A DNA stretch of 64,000 bases from UBA5078 sp051252515 (GCA_051252515.1 JBPOFS010000008.1:1-64000); one strand, 5' to 3'; counted from the first letter of the stretch, positions 27,188 to 35,118 are shown. Notes: a model not told the origin generated them from the sequence alone. Translations and numbers: made by a program.

Positions 27188-28059
27188 AACGCCACCTTCA
27201 ATATTTTACGTAACCAAATAGCACCTATTAGCTGCAATCCTACAGCCATACCGATCGCTTTTAGGCCATAAGGATGATCCAGGAATATCTGCAACCATTG
27301 CGGTTGATTAGATATAAAAAACGGGATCAAAGCATAAGGAGCCAGTGCCATGAATATCGCAGAAAGTTTTGCACCGGAAAGCTTACCGGCCACTTTCAAG
27401 CGCATACTTAGTCGCTCACGCACCATTTTCGAGACTGAGGTGAGTAACACGTCTAATCGACCTCCCATGTTCCAAGTCGCGATTAGCACTTGCATCAACA
27501 TTCGCGTCCCTTCCGAATCATAAAGTGCACTGATCCTTGCGGTTGCACTCTCTATAGGTGCGCCATATTGAAGCGCGATCAAAAGAACCTGAAACTCACT
27601 CTTGACGTTTTTTGTACTGTATTCAACAACCGACTGTATCGCCGCCTGGGGAGTCGCACCGGCAACACTTGCTGCCTGCATGATCTCGATAGCCTCTGGC
27701 AATTTCGCTTCAAAACGACGGCGACGGTGCATTGACATCTCATAGGCGATATAGAGACAAATCCCAATAAGCCCTAAACCGATGATGGGAATCCATAGCG
27801 TTGGAAGCAAAAAGAATTCAACAAGCCCTAAAGCCACAGAGAAGCTAAGCATGGTTAGCAATGCTAGACATAGAATCGGGTGAGCATTGATCGATAACAC
27901 ACGTAACATGCGTGACAAACCACTCAAGTTTGCATATACACTGTCATTACTAGTTGAAAAATCATTCGAACGACTCGGGCGTCGACGAACAATCATCGTC
28001 ATTACAGTACCGAGAGTGAGAGACGCAGAGAGTATTAACAGAATAAGGTCTAATGACAT
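27184..28059 (-). CDS. TadB-like platform protein, second locus
   Basis: 291 residues with an N-terminal membrane helix, a helix pair near 65-110, a T2SF domain (about 120-245; EIMQAASVAGATPQAAIQSV and TWNMGGRLDVLLTSVSKMV) and C-terminal helices. The ATG lies inside the end of the tadA-like gene, with AAGGAG 8 bp upstream. Same role as TadB of locus 1, though only loosely similar in sequence. Confidence 0.88.
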   Translation of the reverse strand: MSLDLILLILSASLTLGTVMTMIVRRRPSRSNDFSTSNDSVYANLSGLSRMLRVLSINAHPILCLALLTMLSFSVALGLVEFFLLPTLWIPIIGLGLIGICLYIAYEMSMHRRRRFEAKLPEAIEIMQAASVAGATPQAAIQSVVEYSTKNVKSEFQVLLIALQYGAPIESATARISALYDSEGTRMLMQVLIATWNMGGRLDVLLTSVSKMVRERLSMRLKVAGKLSGAKLSAIFMALAPYALIPFFISNQPQWLQIFLDHPYGLKAIGMAVGLQLIGAIWLRKILKVAL

Positions 28060-29393
28060 GATGACAACTCCTTTGTCTCTTTCACTAGCTGGCTTTTGAT
28101 CTCTGCAATGTCATATCCCTTAGTTGCAATCTCATCTAAAAGTGCGCATTGCTCGTCAAGCTGTTCGCTTCGGGTGTTACTGCTGTAGTCCGCAGATCTA
28201 GTTCCTGTGTACATTGGGAACGTCTTTAATTCACCCTGCTCTAGCTTTAGTCGGCAGATACTCGATATAGCGCGCGTACCGTCTGAGTATCGCGTCAACT
28301 GCACAATGATTTGAATAGCCGAGCCAATCATTCCCCTAATCGACTGTTGCGTAAAGTTTTGGGTTTGTATTAACGCCAGGGTTTCTAGTCGGCTAATAAC
28401 ATCAACGGGGCTATTCGCATGGACAGTCGTCATACTGCCATCGTGTCCCACATTCATCGCTTGCAACATATCGAAAACTTCCGCACCTCGGACTTCCCCT
28501 ACGATAATACGGTCTGCGCGCATCCTTAATGCCGTGCGTAGCAGTTCGCGCAGATTAACTTCTCCTCGACCTTCCATATTGGCGCTTCGAGTTTCCAGCG
28601 GAATACTGTGCATATTGCGCAATTTCAGTTCCGCTGTTTCTTCGATGGTGATCACTCGATCGTTGTCTGGTATTGAAGCGGAAAGTTGATTAAGTAATGA
28701 CGTTTTTCCAGCGGAAGCGCCACCTGAGATTATGATGTTCAAGCCAGATTCGACACATAGTTGTAAGAGGCTCATGACCCCTTGGCTCACAAAGCCTTGC
28801 GCCAACAACTCTTCAACCGTTTGGGTATGCTGTTGAAATCGACGTATAGAGACCACTGTGCCTATGTTGCACAATGGAGGAATTACGGCATGCACTCGGC
28901 TACCGTCTGGAAGTTTCGCGTCAACCATTGGATGGCTGCTATCGAGCGCTTTTCCCTGTGAGGCAAGCAAACGATCAACAAACCGCTTGAGATGAGCTTG
29001 ATTATCAAATTGCACATCAGTTTTCTGCAAACTGCCATGCTTGTCGACCCATACTTCAGCAGGACCATTCACCAGGATGTCAGACACTTCAGTATCCATC
29101 ATCAATGGAGCCAACGGCCCCATACCATCCAGCTCTAGAATTATCTCGTGTTCGATTTTCTCTTTTTCTTCATCACTAAAATCAAAGCCTTTGTTGTTCT
29201 CTAATTCACTTAGTAACCACTGTATTTGGCCTTTTATACTTTCAAGGTTGGATAACACCTCAATGCCATCCGACTCTACTGAGTCGATCATACGCTGGTG
29301 AATTAACTGACGTACTCGATTCAAAGTTTGGTCGACTACGTCTACACTTGCGGCCGTTTTCGTATTCCCGTATGAAAATAGTTTGTTTAACAT
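28050..29393 (-). CDS. TadA/CpaF-like ATPase, second locus
   Basis: 447 residues. Walker A is GGASAGKTS at 224-232 (locus 1 has GGTGSGKTT), followed by VITIEETAEL, RGEVNLRELLRTALRMRAD in part, and the Walker B-like RIIVGEVRG. The N-terminal ~100 residues are the CpaF-type extension. The motor for the second pilus. The longer C-terminus (about 35 extra residues) is not recognised. It lies 77 bp downstream of the cpaB-like gene. Confidence 0.93.
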   Translation of the reverse strand: MLNKLFSYGNTKTAASVDVVDQTLNRVRQLIHQRMIDSVESDGIEVLSNLESIKGQIQWLLSELENNKGFDFSDEEKEKIEHEIILELDGMGPLAPLMMDTEVSDILVNGPAEVWVDKHGSLQKTDVQFDNQAHLKRFVDRLLASQGKALDSSHPMVDAKLPDGSRVHAVIPPLCNIGTVVSIRRFQQHTQTVEELLAQGFVSQGVMSLLQLCVESGLNIIISGGASAGKTSLLNQLSASIPDNDRVITIEETAELKLRNMHSIPLETRSANMEGRGEVNLRELLRTALRMRADRIIVGEVRGAEVFDMLQAMNVGHDGSMTTVHANSPVDVISRLETLALIQTQNFTQQSIRGMIGSAIQIIVQLTRYSDGTRAISSICRLKLEQGELKTFPMYTGTRSADYSSNTRSEQLDEQCALLDEIATKGYDIAEIKSQLVKETKELSSCH

Positions 29394-29470
29394 TGGTGTA
29401 TCCTCAATTGGTGTTGCTTGACGCCGCCTCTAACGTGTTGCCACTGCCGAGCGGTCTAATCATTCTTCAC

Positions 29471-30244
29471 TTACAAACCAAAATAGACTTGCGATCTCTC
29501 CTGGCCGTTAAACACTTCAATCTGGTATCCCGATGCTGCCATAGGGTTAATATTTAAAAGTTCGCCATCACGTACTTCTGTCTCTCCGTGCAGAACTAAA
29601 GACACCATATCGCTTTCTGAAATACTCGCTAGGGGGTAGATCTCCCCAGGCTTCACTGCAATGATCAAAGGGGTATCGCCGTTATCTTCATTACTTTCAG
29701 AGTTACTACTTGATGTCAGTCGCGTAATTAGGTTACGGCCACTATCATCGGTTTTGCTGCCTTTAGCGGCTAACGCTCCAATAAGCTGAACATCTTGTGC
29801 GACGGTTCTAACTCCGCGCCGCCCTGTTACTAACACATCGAATCGGTCTCCATTACGCAATAATGTATAAGGGATCGTATTGTTGTGCGGAACTAGTGTG
29901 TACAGTACTCGCCCTTCTGGCACTTTCTGAGCTAACCAGCTTTTAGGCGGTGCTGTAAAATCAGATGCATAAAAGGGTTCGCCTACACTCTTGTCTTCTG
30001 TGAGGATTTTCCCAATTATTTGATTCGCTGCTTTTACTGAAAACTCATCACTTTTTGCTCTAACTTCTACCAACTGAGAGCGGCTTATAATTTGCCCCTG
30101 GATCAAGTCAGCACTTGCCACCCATTGAGGCTCAGTAGTGATTCTTTGAACTTGTCTTATGCCCAAGATAGAGGTCAAAGCTCCTGAGATAACAACGGTC
30201 ATAATGAGAATTGTGGCTCCACCTCGTGTTCGTCTTGCTCTCAT
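29471..30244 (-). CDS. CpaB/RcpC-like pilus assembly protein, second locus
   Basis: 257 residues, with strong GGAGG before the ATG. N-terminal helix (GATILIMTVVISGALTSILG), SAF domain (about 40-100; WVASADLIQGQIISRSQLV), then an RcpC-type region (LRNGDRFDVLVTG, PLIIAVKPGEIYPLASISE). About 55 residues shorter than RcpC of locus 1. A periplasmic partner of the secretin encoded at 18850. It follows the pilin gene after a 117-bp gap holding a strong hairpin. Confidence 0.85.
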   Translation of the reverse strand: MRARRTRGGATILIMTVVISGALTSILGIRQVQRITTEPQWVASADLIQGQIISRSQLVEVRAKSDEFSVKAANQIIGKILTEDKSVGEPFYASDFTAPPKSWLAQKVPEGRVLYTLVPHNNTIPYTLLRNGDRFDVLVTGRRGVRTVAQDVQLIGALAAKGSKTDDSGRNLITRLTSSSNSESNEDNGDTPLIIAVKPGEIYPLASISESDMVSLVLHGETEVRDGELLNINPMAASGYQIEVFNGQERSQVYFGL

Positions 30245-30301
30245 TTTTTCCTCCTTTCTCGTTATCAGCGAGACTTATCTATCGGAATATAGTCTTTGTT
30301 A

Positions 30302-30356
30302 GTTCGGGTTCCTGTAACCCCTGCCGATTGATAGGCAGGGGTTACAGGTAGCGAAC
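30302..30356 (-). other. Strong RNA hairpin after the pilin gene
   Basis: A perfect 15-bp stem (30311-30325 with 30334-30348, loop of 8) is extended outward by a further 5 bp (GTTCG/CGAAC) across a small internal loop. No T run follows on the minus strand, so it is unlikely to be a complete terminator. Its place right after the pilin stop suggests a 3' stability element or partial attenuator raising pilin mRNA above the assembly genes. Confidence 0.8.
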
Positions 30357-30361
30357 ATCAA

Positions 30362-30733
30362 TTAAGGTCGAACGGCCGCAGCAGTAGCACTTGCAGAGCC
30401 AGCACTTGGAGCAGCAACACCCGCATCACCTTCTATAAGGTCAACCGCTGTGTAAGACCAAGTCACACCGTCACCAGCATTCGCGTCAATACTGTCACCG
30501 AAAGCTGAACCAGCAATTCCTGCTGAGTTCTGGTCGTTCTCAATACCGTTGAAAGAGTAGCTCTGATCAATTGAGCCAATGGCTTCAGCAACATCTTCTA
30601 GCTCAGCGTTCATCGAATCGCGCAATGTCACGAGGCCAGTAGTCATGCCAACTACCATAACGGTTGAAAGCAATACTGCTTCTGAAGTTAAGATGAAACC
30701 GCGTTGCTTCTTGCTCAAGTTGAATTTTTTCAT
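30362..30733 (-). CDS. Small pilin with GFILTSE N-terminus (probable major pilin of second locus)
   Basis: 123 residues. A basic 12-residue leader (MKKFNLSKKQRG) is followed by FILTSEAVLLSTVMVVGMTT, one hydrophobic helix and LRDSMNAELEDVAEAIGSID. Cleavage after Gly12 would put Glu at +6, not the +5 of Flp and type IV pilins. The C-terminus is Ala/Ser-rich (GSASATAAAVRP). First gene of the operon, behind a sigma54 promoter candidate and followed by a stabilising hairpin, as expected for an abundant subunit. The pilin role is inferred from position, size and topology. Confidence 0.75.
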   Translation of the reverse strand: MKKFNLSKKQRGFILTSEAVLLSTVMVVGMTTGLVTLRDSMNAELEDVAEAIGSIDQSYSFNGIENDQNSAGIAGSAFGDSIDANAGDGVTWSYTAVDLIEGDAGVAAPSAGSASATAAAVRP

Positions 30734-30812
30734 GATCGTTTTCCTTTATTAATGTTGTTTATCGTTCGTTTAAGTTTCTGTCTCCGCCTCTTCGCAGAGA
30801 CTTGTAATAGAT

Positions 30813-30831
30813 ATTGCACAGCGCGGGCCAA
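30813..30831 (-). promoter_or_regulatory. Sigma54 (-24/-12) promoter candidate for the pilin operon
   Basis: The minus strand reads TTGGCCCGCGCTGTGCAAT: GG, ten bases, GC. -24 GG is at 30828-30829 and -12 GC at 30816-30817. Transcription would begin near 30804, about 70 nt before the pilin ATG. The flanks match the other locus promoter (TTGG ... TGCAAT). Confidence 0.72.
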
Positions 30832-31093
30832 GTTTAAAAAATGTAGAATTTAGTTTTATTAATCCATTTAAATCAATCACTTAAGCTTATAATTTTATTT
30901 GATGAGGAATGAAAGACAACAGAAAGTAATGCCAGGAATAAGCAGAATGAAAAGTTGATTTGCAAAATGCGAATCACTGTGCAAATTGCACAAGGAGACT
31001 AAGGCGGAAATTGAAACAAAGAGGTTTAGCATTCAGCAAGATAGCTGAAATTAAACGGAGGTGAGACTAGGAAACTAGAAGGGGTACTAAATA
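30832..31093. other. Intergenic region carrying the pilin-operon control sites
   Basis: Together with the pilin leader this is a 360-bp gene-free stretch between the pilin and the hybrid kinase gene that ends at 31094. It is AT-rich. Apart from the two dyads listed separately no gene, RNA or terminator was recognised. Confidence 0.6.
30957..30992. promoter_or_regulatory. Two adjacent dyads, candidate activator-binding sites (UAS)
   Basis: Site one (30957-30975), read on the minus strand, is GATTCGCATTTTGCAAATC. It differs at one base of 19 from the core dyad at 21769-21787. Its centre (30966) is 137.5 bp from the -24 GG at 30828-30829, the same distance as at the other promoter. Site two (30978-30992) is the perfect dyad TGTGCAAATTGCACA, with the same GCAAATTGC-like core. 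Confidence 0.72.
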
Positions 31094-33082
31094 TTAAAGA
31101 CTGATATAAGCAGCACGCGTCCGTGCGGCAATCGCTATGACGGTCTCTGTAAGCTCAAATGCGGCAGGATCAGAGTCCAGTGCTAACGCTTCAAGCTTCT
31201 TAACGGTCTGTGCGAGATGAGCTGCGCCAAAGCTAACAGCACTACTCTTTAATGCATGAGCTTGCTCGGCAATGCCTACTAAACTTTTGTTGTTTAAAGC
31301 TTCTTTTAGGGTGTGTTGTCGTTTATCTAACTCAGAGATTAGCGCCTGGATTGCGGCTTTAAGGTTATCCTCGCCAATATCGTTGCGCAGCTTATCTAAA
31401 TCTTTCTGACAAATAAGCTCATCAACCACAGGTGCGAGCCTTTGTTCCTGCGATGAAGGGTCTATCTCTATAACCCCGTCTTTGACGATGCAATCTAGTA
31501 ATACCTTAACTAGTTCGTTTCTATCTATAGGCTTACCCACATAGCCGTTGAAACCGGCTTTTTCACGCACCCCAGAAGTCATGGATCGAGAATGTGCGGT
31601 ACAGGCAATAATAGGCAACTCTGTTAGTAGCAGATCTTGTCGGATTTTTTGCGTCACTTCGATGCCATTCATTTCAGGCATACCAATATCCATCAAAATG
31701 GCATCGTAAGGAGCCCTAGCTATCGCCTCCAAGACCTCAAAGCCATTATTGGCAATATCCACCACCATGCCGAGTTTCTGCAAACTTAGGCGTGCAATAA
31801 TTTGATTAGCTTGATTGTCTTCGGCAACAAGCACTCGCTTGCCTTCGAGTAATTTCACGACACTATCGCCAATCGACTTCATTGGCTGCACATTGACTTC
31901 ATTTTTACTTATAGGCTTAAAGGGCAGCTCGACGATGAATGTACTGCCTACGCCTAACTGTGACTCGCAGGAAATATTGCCCTCCATAAAGTCAGTCATG
32001 CGTTTTGCGATATCCAACCCCAATCCTGTTCCTCTTCCTTGAAAGCCATTGGATATCGAAGAGGTCCAAAATTGTTGAAACAGTTTTTCTTTATCTTCTT
32101 CCGAAACACCAACACCCGTGTCAATGACTCGAAACTCAATATCCACCATCGATTCGGTACGTGATCGTTCGACTACTCTGAGTTCTACGCTGCCAGTCTC
32201 AGTAAACTTCACCGCATTCGTTAACAAGTTAAGTAACACCTGCTTTATCTTGCCGCTATCACCCGATACGTACTGGGACAACACCTCGCCCTTCTCTTCA
32301 ATTAACTGCAGCCCTTTTGCTGATGCAATTGGATTTACGATGGCAATAACATCCGTCACAATATTGGAGAGCTGAAACTCACTGTTCTCTATCTCCAGCT
32401 TACCGGCCTCCATTTTGGAGTAATCCAGCACATCGTTAATGACAGACAGTAATTGGTGGGCGGCGCTCACACTAATATCAAGAAGCTCGGTTTGTTCTTT
32501 GCTCATAGCATTGCGCGGCATAAGGTTGATTGAACCGATTATGGCATTCAGAGGAGTGCGCATTTCATGGCTCATAACCGCAAAAAAGTCGGATTTCGAC
32601 TCTACTGCGGCCTCTGCCTCCGCATTAGCAATTTCAAGATCATGAGAAAGCCTCTCCAAATCATTCACTTGTTGTTTCTTAGCACTTAACATGAAAAGCC
32701 AATCAAGCTGAGCATCGTGCAGTGGGAAATCTTTTAACTCATATTGATGTATCTGATCGTCATTCATTCGTGATAACCAAGGGGAGCCGCACAACATATA
32801 CCCTTTATCACCCAATTCAACTATCTGGCCCCGTATGGGATAACGGCTTTCTTTGCTAATCATCAAGAAGATTAATTGCAATTTGAGTTTAAGATTACTG
32901 CCAGAAAGGTTACGCGGACGAACGAGTTCGAATGCGTCTTGCAACTGCTGACCGGGCCTCAACTCAGGGATATAACGACCGAGCAATGGGCTTATGTGGG
33001 TAATACGCAAGTCTTTATCTAGGCGAAACGATGCCGTGAACAGTTGATTCAATAGCTGTTCGTATTCAACCACATTGTCCAT
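31094..33082 (-). CDS. H-NOX-associated hybrid histidine kinase (HNOBA-HisKA-HATPase-REC-Hpt)
   Basis: 662 residues from the ATG at 33082; a GTG at 33088 overlapping the H-NOX stop is also possible. An N-terminal HNOB-associated domain (about 5-135; FRLDKDLRITHISP, ELVRPRN, DFPLHDAQLDWLFML) is followed by a coiled coil. HisKA His172 (MSHEMRTPLNAI), HATPase_c (NLLTNAVKF, GTGLGLDIAKRM), receiver Asp465 (ILMDIGMPEMNG) and a C-terminal Hpt with His609 (QAHALKSSAVSFG) complete a phosphorelay protein. Cytoplasmic. Translationally coupled to the H-NOX gene, so it most likely reads the NO/heme state. A separate Hpt gene lies nearby. Confidence 0.92.
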   Translation of the reverse strand: MDNVVEYEQLLNQLFTASFRLDKDLRITHISPLLGRYIPELRPGQQLQDAFELVRPRNLSGSNLKLKLQLIFLMISKESRYPIRGQIVELGDKGYMLCGSPWLSRMNDDQIHQYELKDFPLHDAQLDWLFMLSAKKQQVNDLERLSHDLEIANAEAEAAVESKSDFFAVMSHEMRTPLNAIIGSINLMPRNAMSKEQTELLDISVSAAHQLLSVINDVLDYSKMEAGKLEIENSEFQLSNIVTDVIAIVNPIASAKGLQLIEEKGEVLSQYVSGDSGKIKQVLLNLLTNAVKFTETGSVELRVVERSRTESMVDIEFRVIDTGVGVSEEDKEKLFQQFWTSSISNGFQGRGTGLGLDIAKRMTDFMEGNISCESQLGVGSTFIVELPFKPISKNEVNVQPMKSIGDSVVKLLEGKRVLVAEDNQANQIIARLSLQKLGMVVDIANNGFEVLEAIARAPYDAILMDIGMPEMNGIEVTQKIRQDLLLTELPIIACTAHSRSMTSGVREKAGFNGYVGKPIDRNELVKVLLDCIVKDGVIEIDPSSQEQRLAPVVDELICQKDLDKLRNDIGEDNLKAAIQALISELDKRQHTLKEALNNKSLVGIAEQAHALKSSAVSFGAAHLAQTVKKLEALALDSDPAAFELTETVIAIAARTRAAYISL

Positions 33083-33084
33083 TG

Positions 33085-33636
33085 TCACTCAGGCACCCTG
33101 ATAATAAAGGCCCATTCTTCGCCTGACTCGCAAGCTACAGGTTCATAACTTTCGATCACGAGCTCACGCTTAAAACGAATCCCTAAACCTTTAAGAAGGC
33201 CTATCACGAAGTGGCATAACCCTTTTCTTGTCGATACATAGTTCACTTGATATCTCTCGCTACCAAGGCTTTCAATATAAAATTCGGGAGGCACGTACTT
33301 CGGGAACGTTGAAATAATTCTATCGTGGAGGGAGTTAATATTTGCGATAAAGCCAATAAGTTGATCGCTTGTTGCGTCCAGGATATCGGCATAACTACCA
33401 GGGGCCGCTTCAAGTAACCAATACTGTCCGAACAATTCAAGGCAAGTCTCGACCGACTCGCCTAACTCTTGACTGGTCGCGCCGATGAGTCCGTAGGTAA
33501 CATCGTCTGAATACCCCTGCATACTAATATACACATCACTGCTTGGGGCTACCGCTGCTTCAATATTTTCCCAGCGCTCAATCCCAAACTCTTTGATGAC
33601 CATATCTTTCAAAGCTTTATGAATAATCCCATGCAT
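33085..33636 (-). CDS. H-NOX heme nitric oxide sensor
   Basis: 183 residues from the ATG at 33636 (GAGGA upstream), the normal length for H-NOX. The opening MHGIIHKALKDMV matches the family. His104 (NSLHDRI) fits the proximal heme ligand, and YVSTR at 133-137 is the YxSxR heme-propionate motif. Family knowledge: it binds heme and senses NO, usually inhibiting a partner kinase. The stop overlaps the start of the HNOBA kinase, so the pair form one operon. A sigma54-type promoter candidate lies about 112 nt upstream of the start. Confidence 0.95.
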   Translation of the reverse strand: MHGIIHKALKDMVIKEFGIERWENIEAAVAPSSDVYISMQGYSDDVTYGLIGATSQELGESVETCLELFGQYWLLEAAPGSYADILDATSDQLIGFIANINSLHDRIISTFPKYVPPEFYIESLGSERYQVNYVSTRKGLCHFVIGLLKGLGIRFKRELVIESYEPVACESGEEWAFIIRVPE

Positions 33637-33758
33637 GACTTGAATAGATCCTCTGTGAATCAAACAGCTATTGAGACAGACGTTACATTATTTGCAGATC
33701 GTGTAACACGAAATTTGTAATCTTCTTAGTTTTAAAACGTCCTGTATAGGATAAGCAA

Positions 33759-33775
33759 CGCAACATACATGCCAG
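33759..33775 (-). promoter_or_regulatory. Sigma54 (-24/-12) promoter candidate for H-NOX operon
   Basis: The minus strand reads CTGGCATGTATGTTGCG, close to TGGCAC-N5-TTGC with exact spacing. -24 GG is at 33772-33773 and -12 GC at 33760-33761. The start site would be near 33748, giving a leader of about 112 nt before the H-NOX ATG. Confidence 0.65.
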
Positions 33776-33832
33776 AGCGACTATACAAACACATAAAGCG
33801 ACGAGGATAATGCCGTTACCCATATACCGTTA

Positions 33833-33851
33833 GAATCGCATTTTGCAACGC
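33833..33851. promoter_or_regulatory. Upstream dyad related to the pilus-promoter sites
   Basis: The plus strand reads GAATCGCATTTTGCAACGC, matching the pilus-locus motif GATTCGCATTTTGCAAATC at 16 of 19 bases. A second GCATTTTG follows at 33851-33858, forming a direct repeat CGCATTTTG-CAA-CGCATTTTG. Its centre is 69.5 bp from the -24 GG. It also lies 54 bp before the divergent Hpt gene and could affect both. Confidence 0.55.
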
Positions 33852-33904
33852 ATTTTGAAAAGCTTTTCGCGAGTAAGCTCGATTGATTTTACTATAGGAC
33901 AATA

Positions 33905-34240
33905 ATGAAACTTGAAAACGCTTCACTTAGAGAGCTTTTAGATAACGATACTGAAGCACTGAATAGTGTGTATGAGGCGTATCTTCGTTCTGTACATGAC
34001 ATCGAAATTGCGCTCAGCGATGCATTAACGGCGAACGAAAAACAAGAGATTATCCATGCGACACACAAACTGAAGTCTTCAGCCTTAAGCGTCGGTGCCA
34101 TGGAGTTAGGCAGGCAATGTGAATGGATTGAGAGTCATACGGTCTCTCTGCATATCGATGAACTAGCCCCACATATAGAGGCGCTTTTGTTGTTGAGCCA
34201 AAAGGCTAACGCCTCTATTCGCATATTACTCGCCTCTTAA
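33905..34240 (+). CDS. Stand-alone Hpt phosphotransfer protein
   Basis: 111 residues, one Hpt domain. Phosphoacceptor His54 lies in ATHKLKSSALSVGAMEL; the rest is a helical bundle. It resembles the Hpt domain at the C-terminus of the nearby hybrid kinase (HALKSSAVSFGAAHL). It probably moves phosphate between kinases and regulators here, but its partner is unknown. It is divergent from H-NOX and convergent with purU (4-bp overlap of ends). Confidence 0.85.
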   Translation: MKLENASLRELLDNDTEALNSVYEAYLRSVHDIEIALSDALTANEKQEIIHATHKLKSSALSVGAMELGRQCEWIESHTVSLHIDELAPHIEALLLLSQKANASIRILLAS

Positions 34241-35118
34241 AACACCACCGTCTTCTGACCATTGACAATAATACGATGCTCACAGTGCCACTTGACCGCT
34301 CGTGCAAAGGCGGCACATTCGGCATCGCGACCAATTTGTACTAATCCATTAATATCGAAATTGTGATCAATTTTCTCAACGGCTTGTTCAATGATTGGAC
34401 CTTCATCCAAATCAGTTGTGACATAGTGCGCTGTGGCACCAATGATCTTCACGCCGCGCATATACGCTTGCTTATAAGGGTTTGCCCCTTTAAAACCAGG
34501 CAAAAACGAATGATGAATATTGATCGCACGCCCTTCTAATGCCTCGCACATCGTTCGCGAAAGAATTTGCATATAGCGCGCCAATGCAAGAAGGTCCACT
34601 TTTTGTTCTTTAATGATGCGCAGGATTTCGCTCTCTTGCGCTTCTTTGTTGCCTGGGGTTACAGGAAGGTAATGGTAGGGAATCTTGTACCACTCGGTGA
34701 TGCCGCGCATCTCTTCGTGATTCGACACCACGCCGACAATATCGGCTGGTAATACGCCGCTACTCCAGCGGTGCAAAATATCGTTAAGACAATGTCCATG
34801 CTTAGACACGGCCAACAAGACTTTCGGCTTCACTGCCATATCAAAGAAGTTAAATTGCATGGAGAAATGCGTAGCGATGCTTTGAAAGTCTTGCTCAAGC
34901 GCTTCGATACCGGCAATTTTACCCTCAACCTCTTCGAACTCTACGCGCATAAAGAAACGATCGACTATGGGATCTCGATGTTGTGCCGCATCACTAATCG
35001 TGGCGCCGCGTTGAAAGAGAAAATCACTGACCGCTCGCACGATGCCGTTGGCCTCAGGGCAAGAGACAGTCAGGACATATTTGCGAGGCTCAGAAGCGCT
35101 GTTCACTGTATTACTCAT
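34237..35118 (-). CDS. purU: Formyltetrahydrofolate deformylase
   Basis: 293 residues. N-terminal ACT domain (about 13-90; LTVSCPEANGIVRAVSDFLF), then a formyltransferase fold. Catalytic Asn200 and His202 (NIHHSFLPGFKGANPYKQA) and Asp238 (DLDEGPIIEQ) are present. It hydrolyses 10-formyl-THF to formate and THF, balancing the one-carbon pool. Divergent from adhC. A decayed partial copy lies at 17683-17922. An 8-bp hairpin AAACCCGC/GCGGGTTT at 35145-35167 lies in its leader region. Confidence 0.96.
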   Translation of the reverse strand: MSNTVNSASEPRKYVLTVSCPEANGIVRAVSDFLFQRGATISDAAQHRDPIVDRFFMRVEFEEVEGKIAGIEALEQDFQSIATHFSMQFNFFDMAVKPKVLLAVSKHGHCLNDILHRWSSGVLPADIVGVVSNHEEMRGITEWYKIPYHYLPVTPGNKEAQESEILRIIKEQKVDLLALARYMQILSRTMCEALEGRAINIHHSFLPGFKGANPYKQAYMRGVKIIGATAHYVTTDLDEGPIIEQAVEKIDHNFDINGLVQIGRDAECAAFARAVKWHCEHRIIVNGQKTVVF

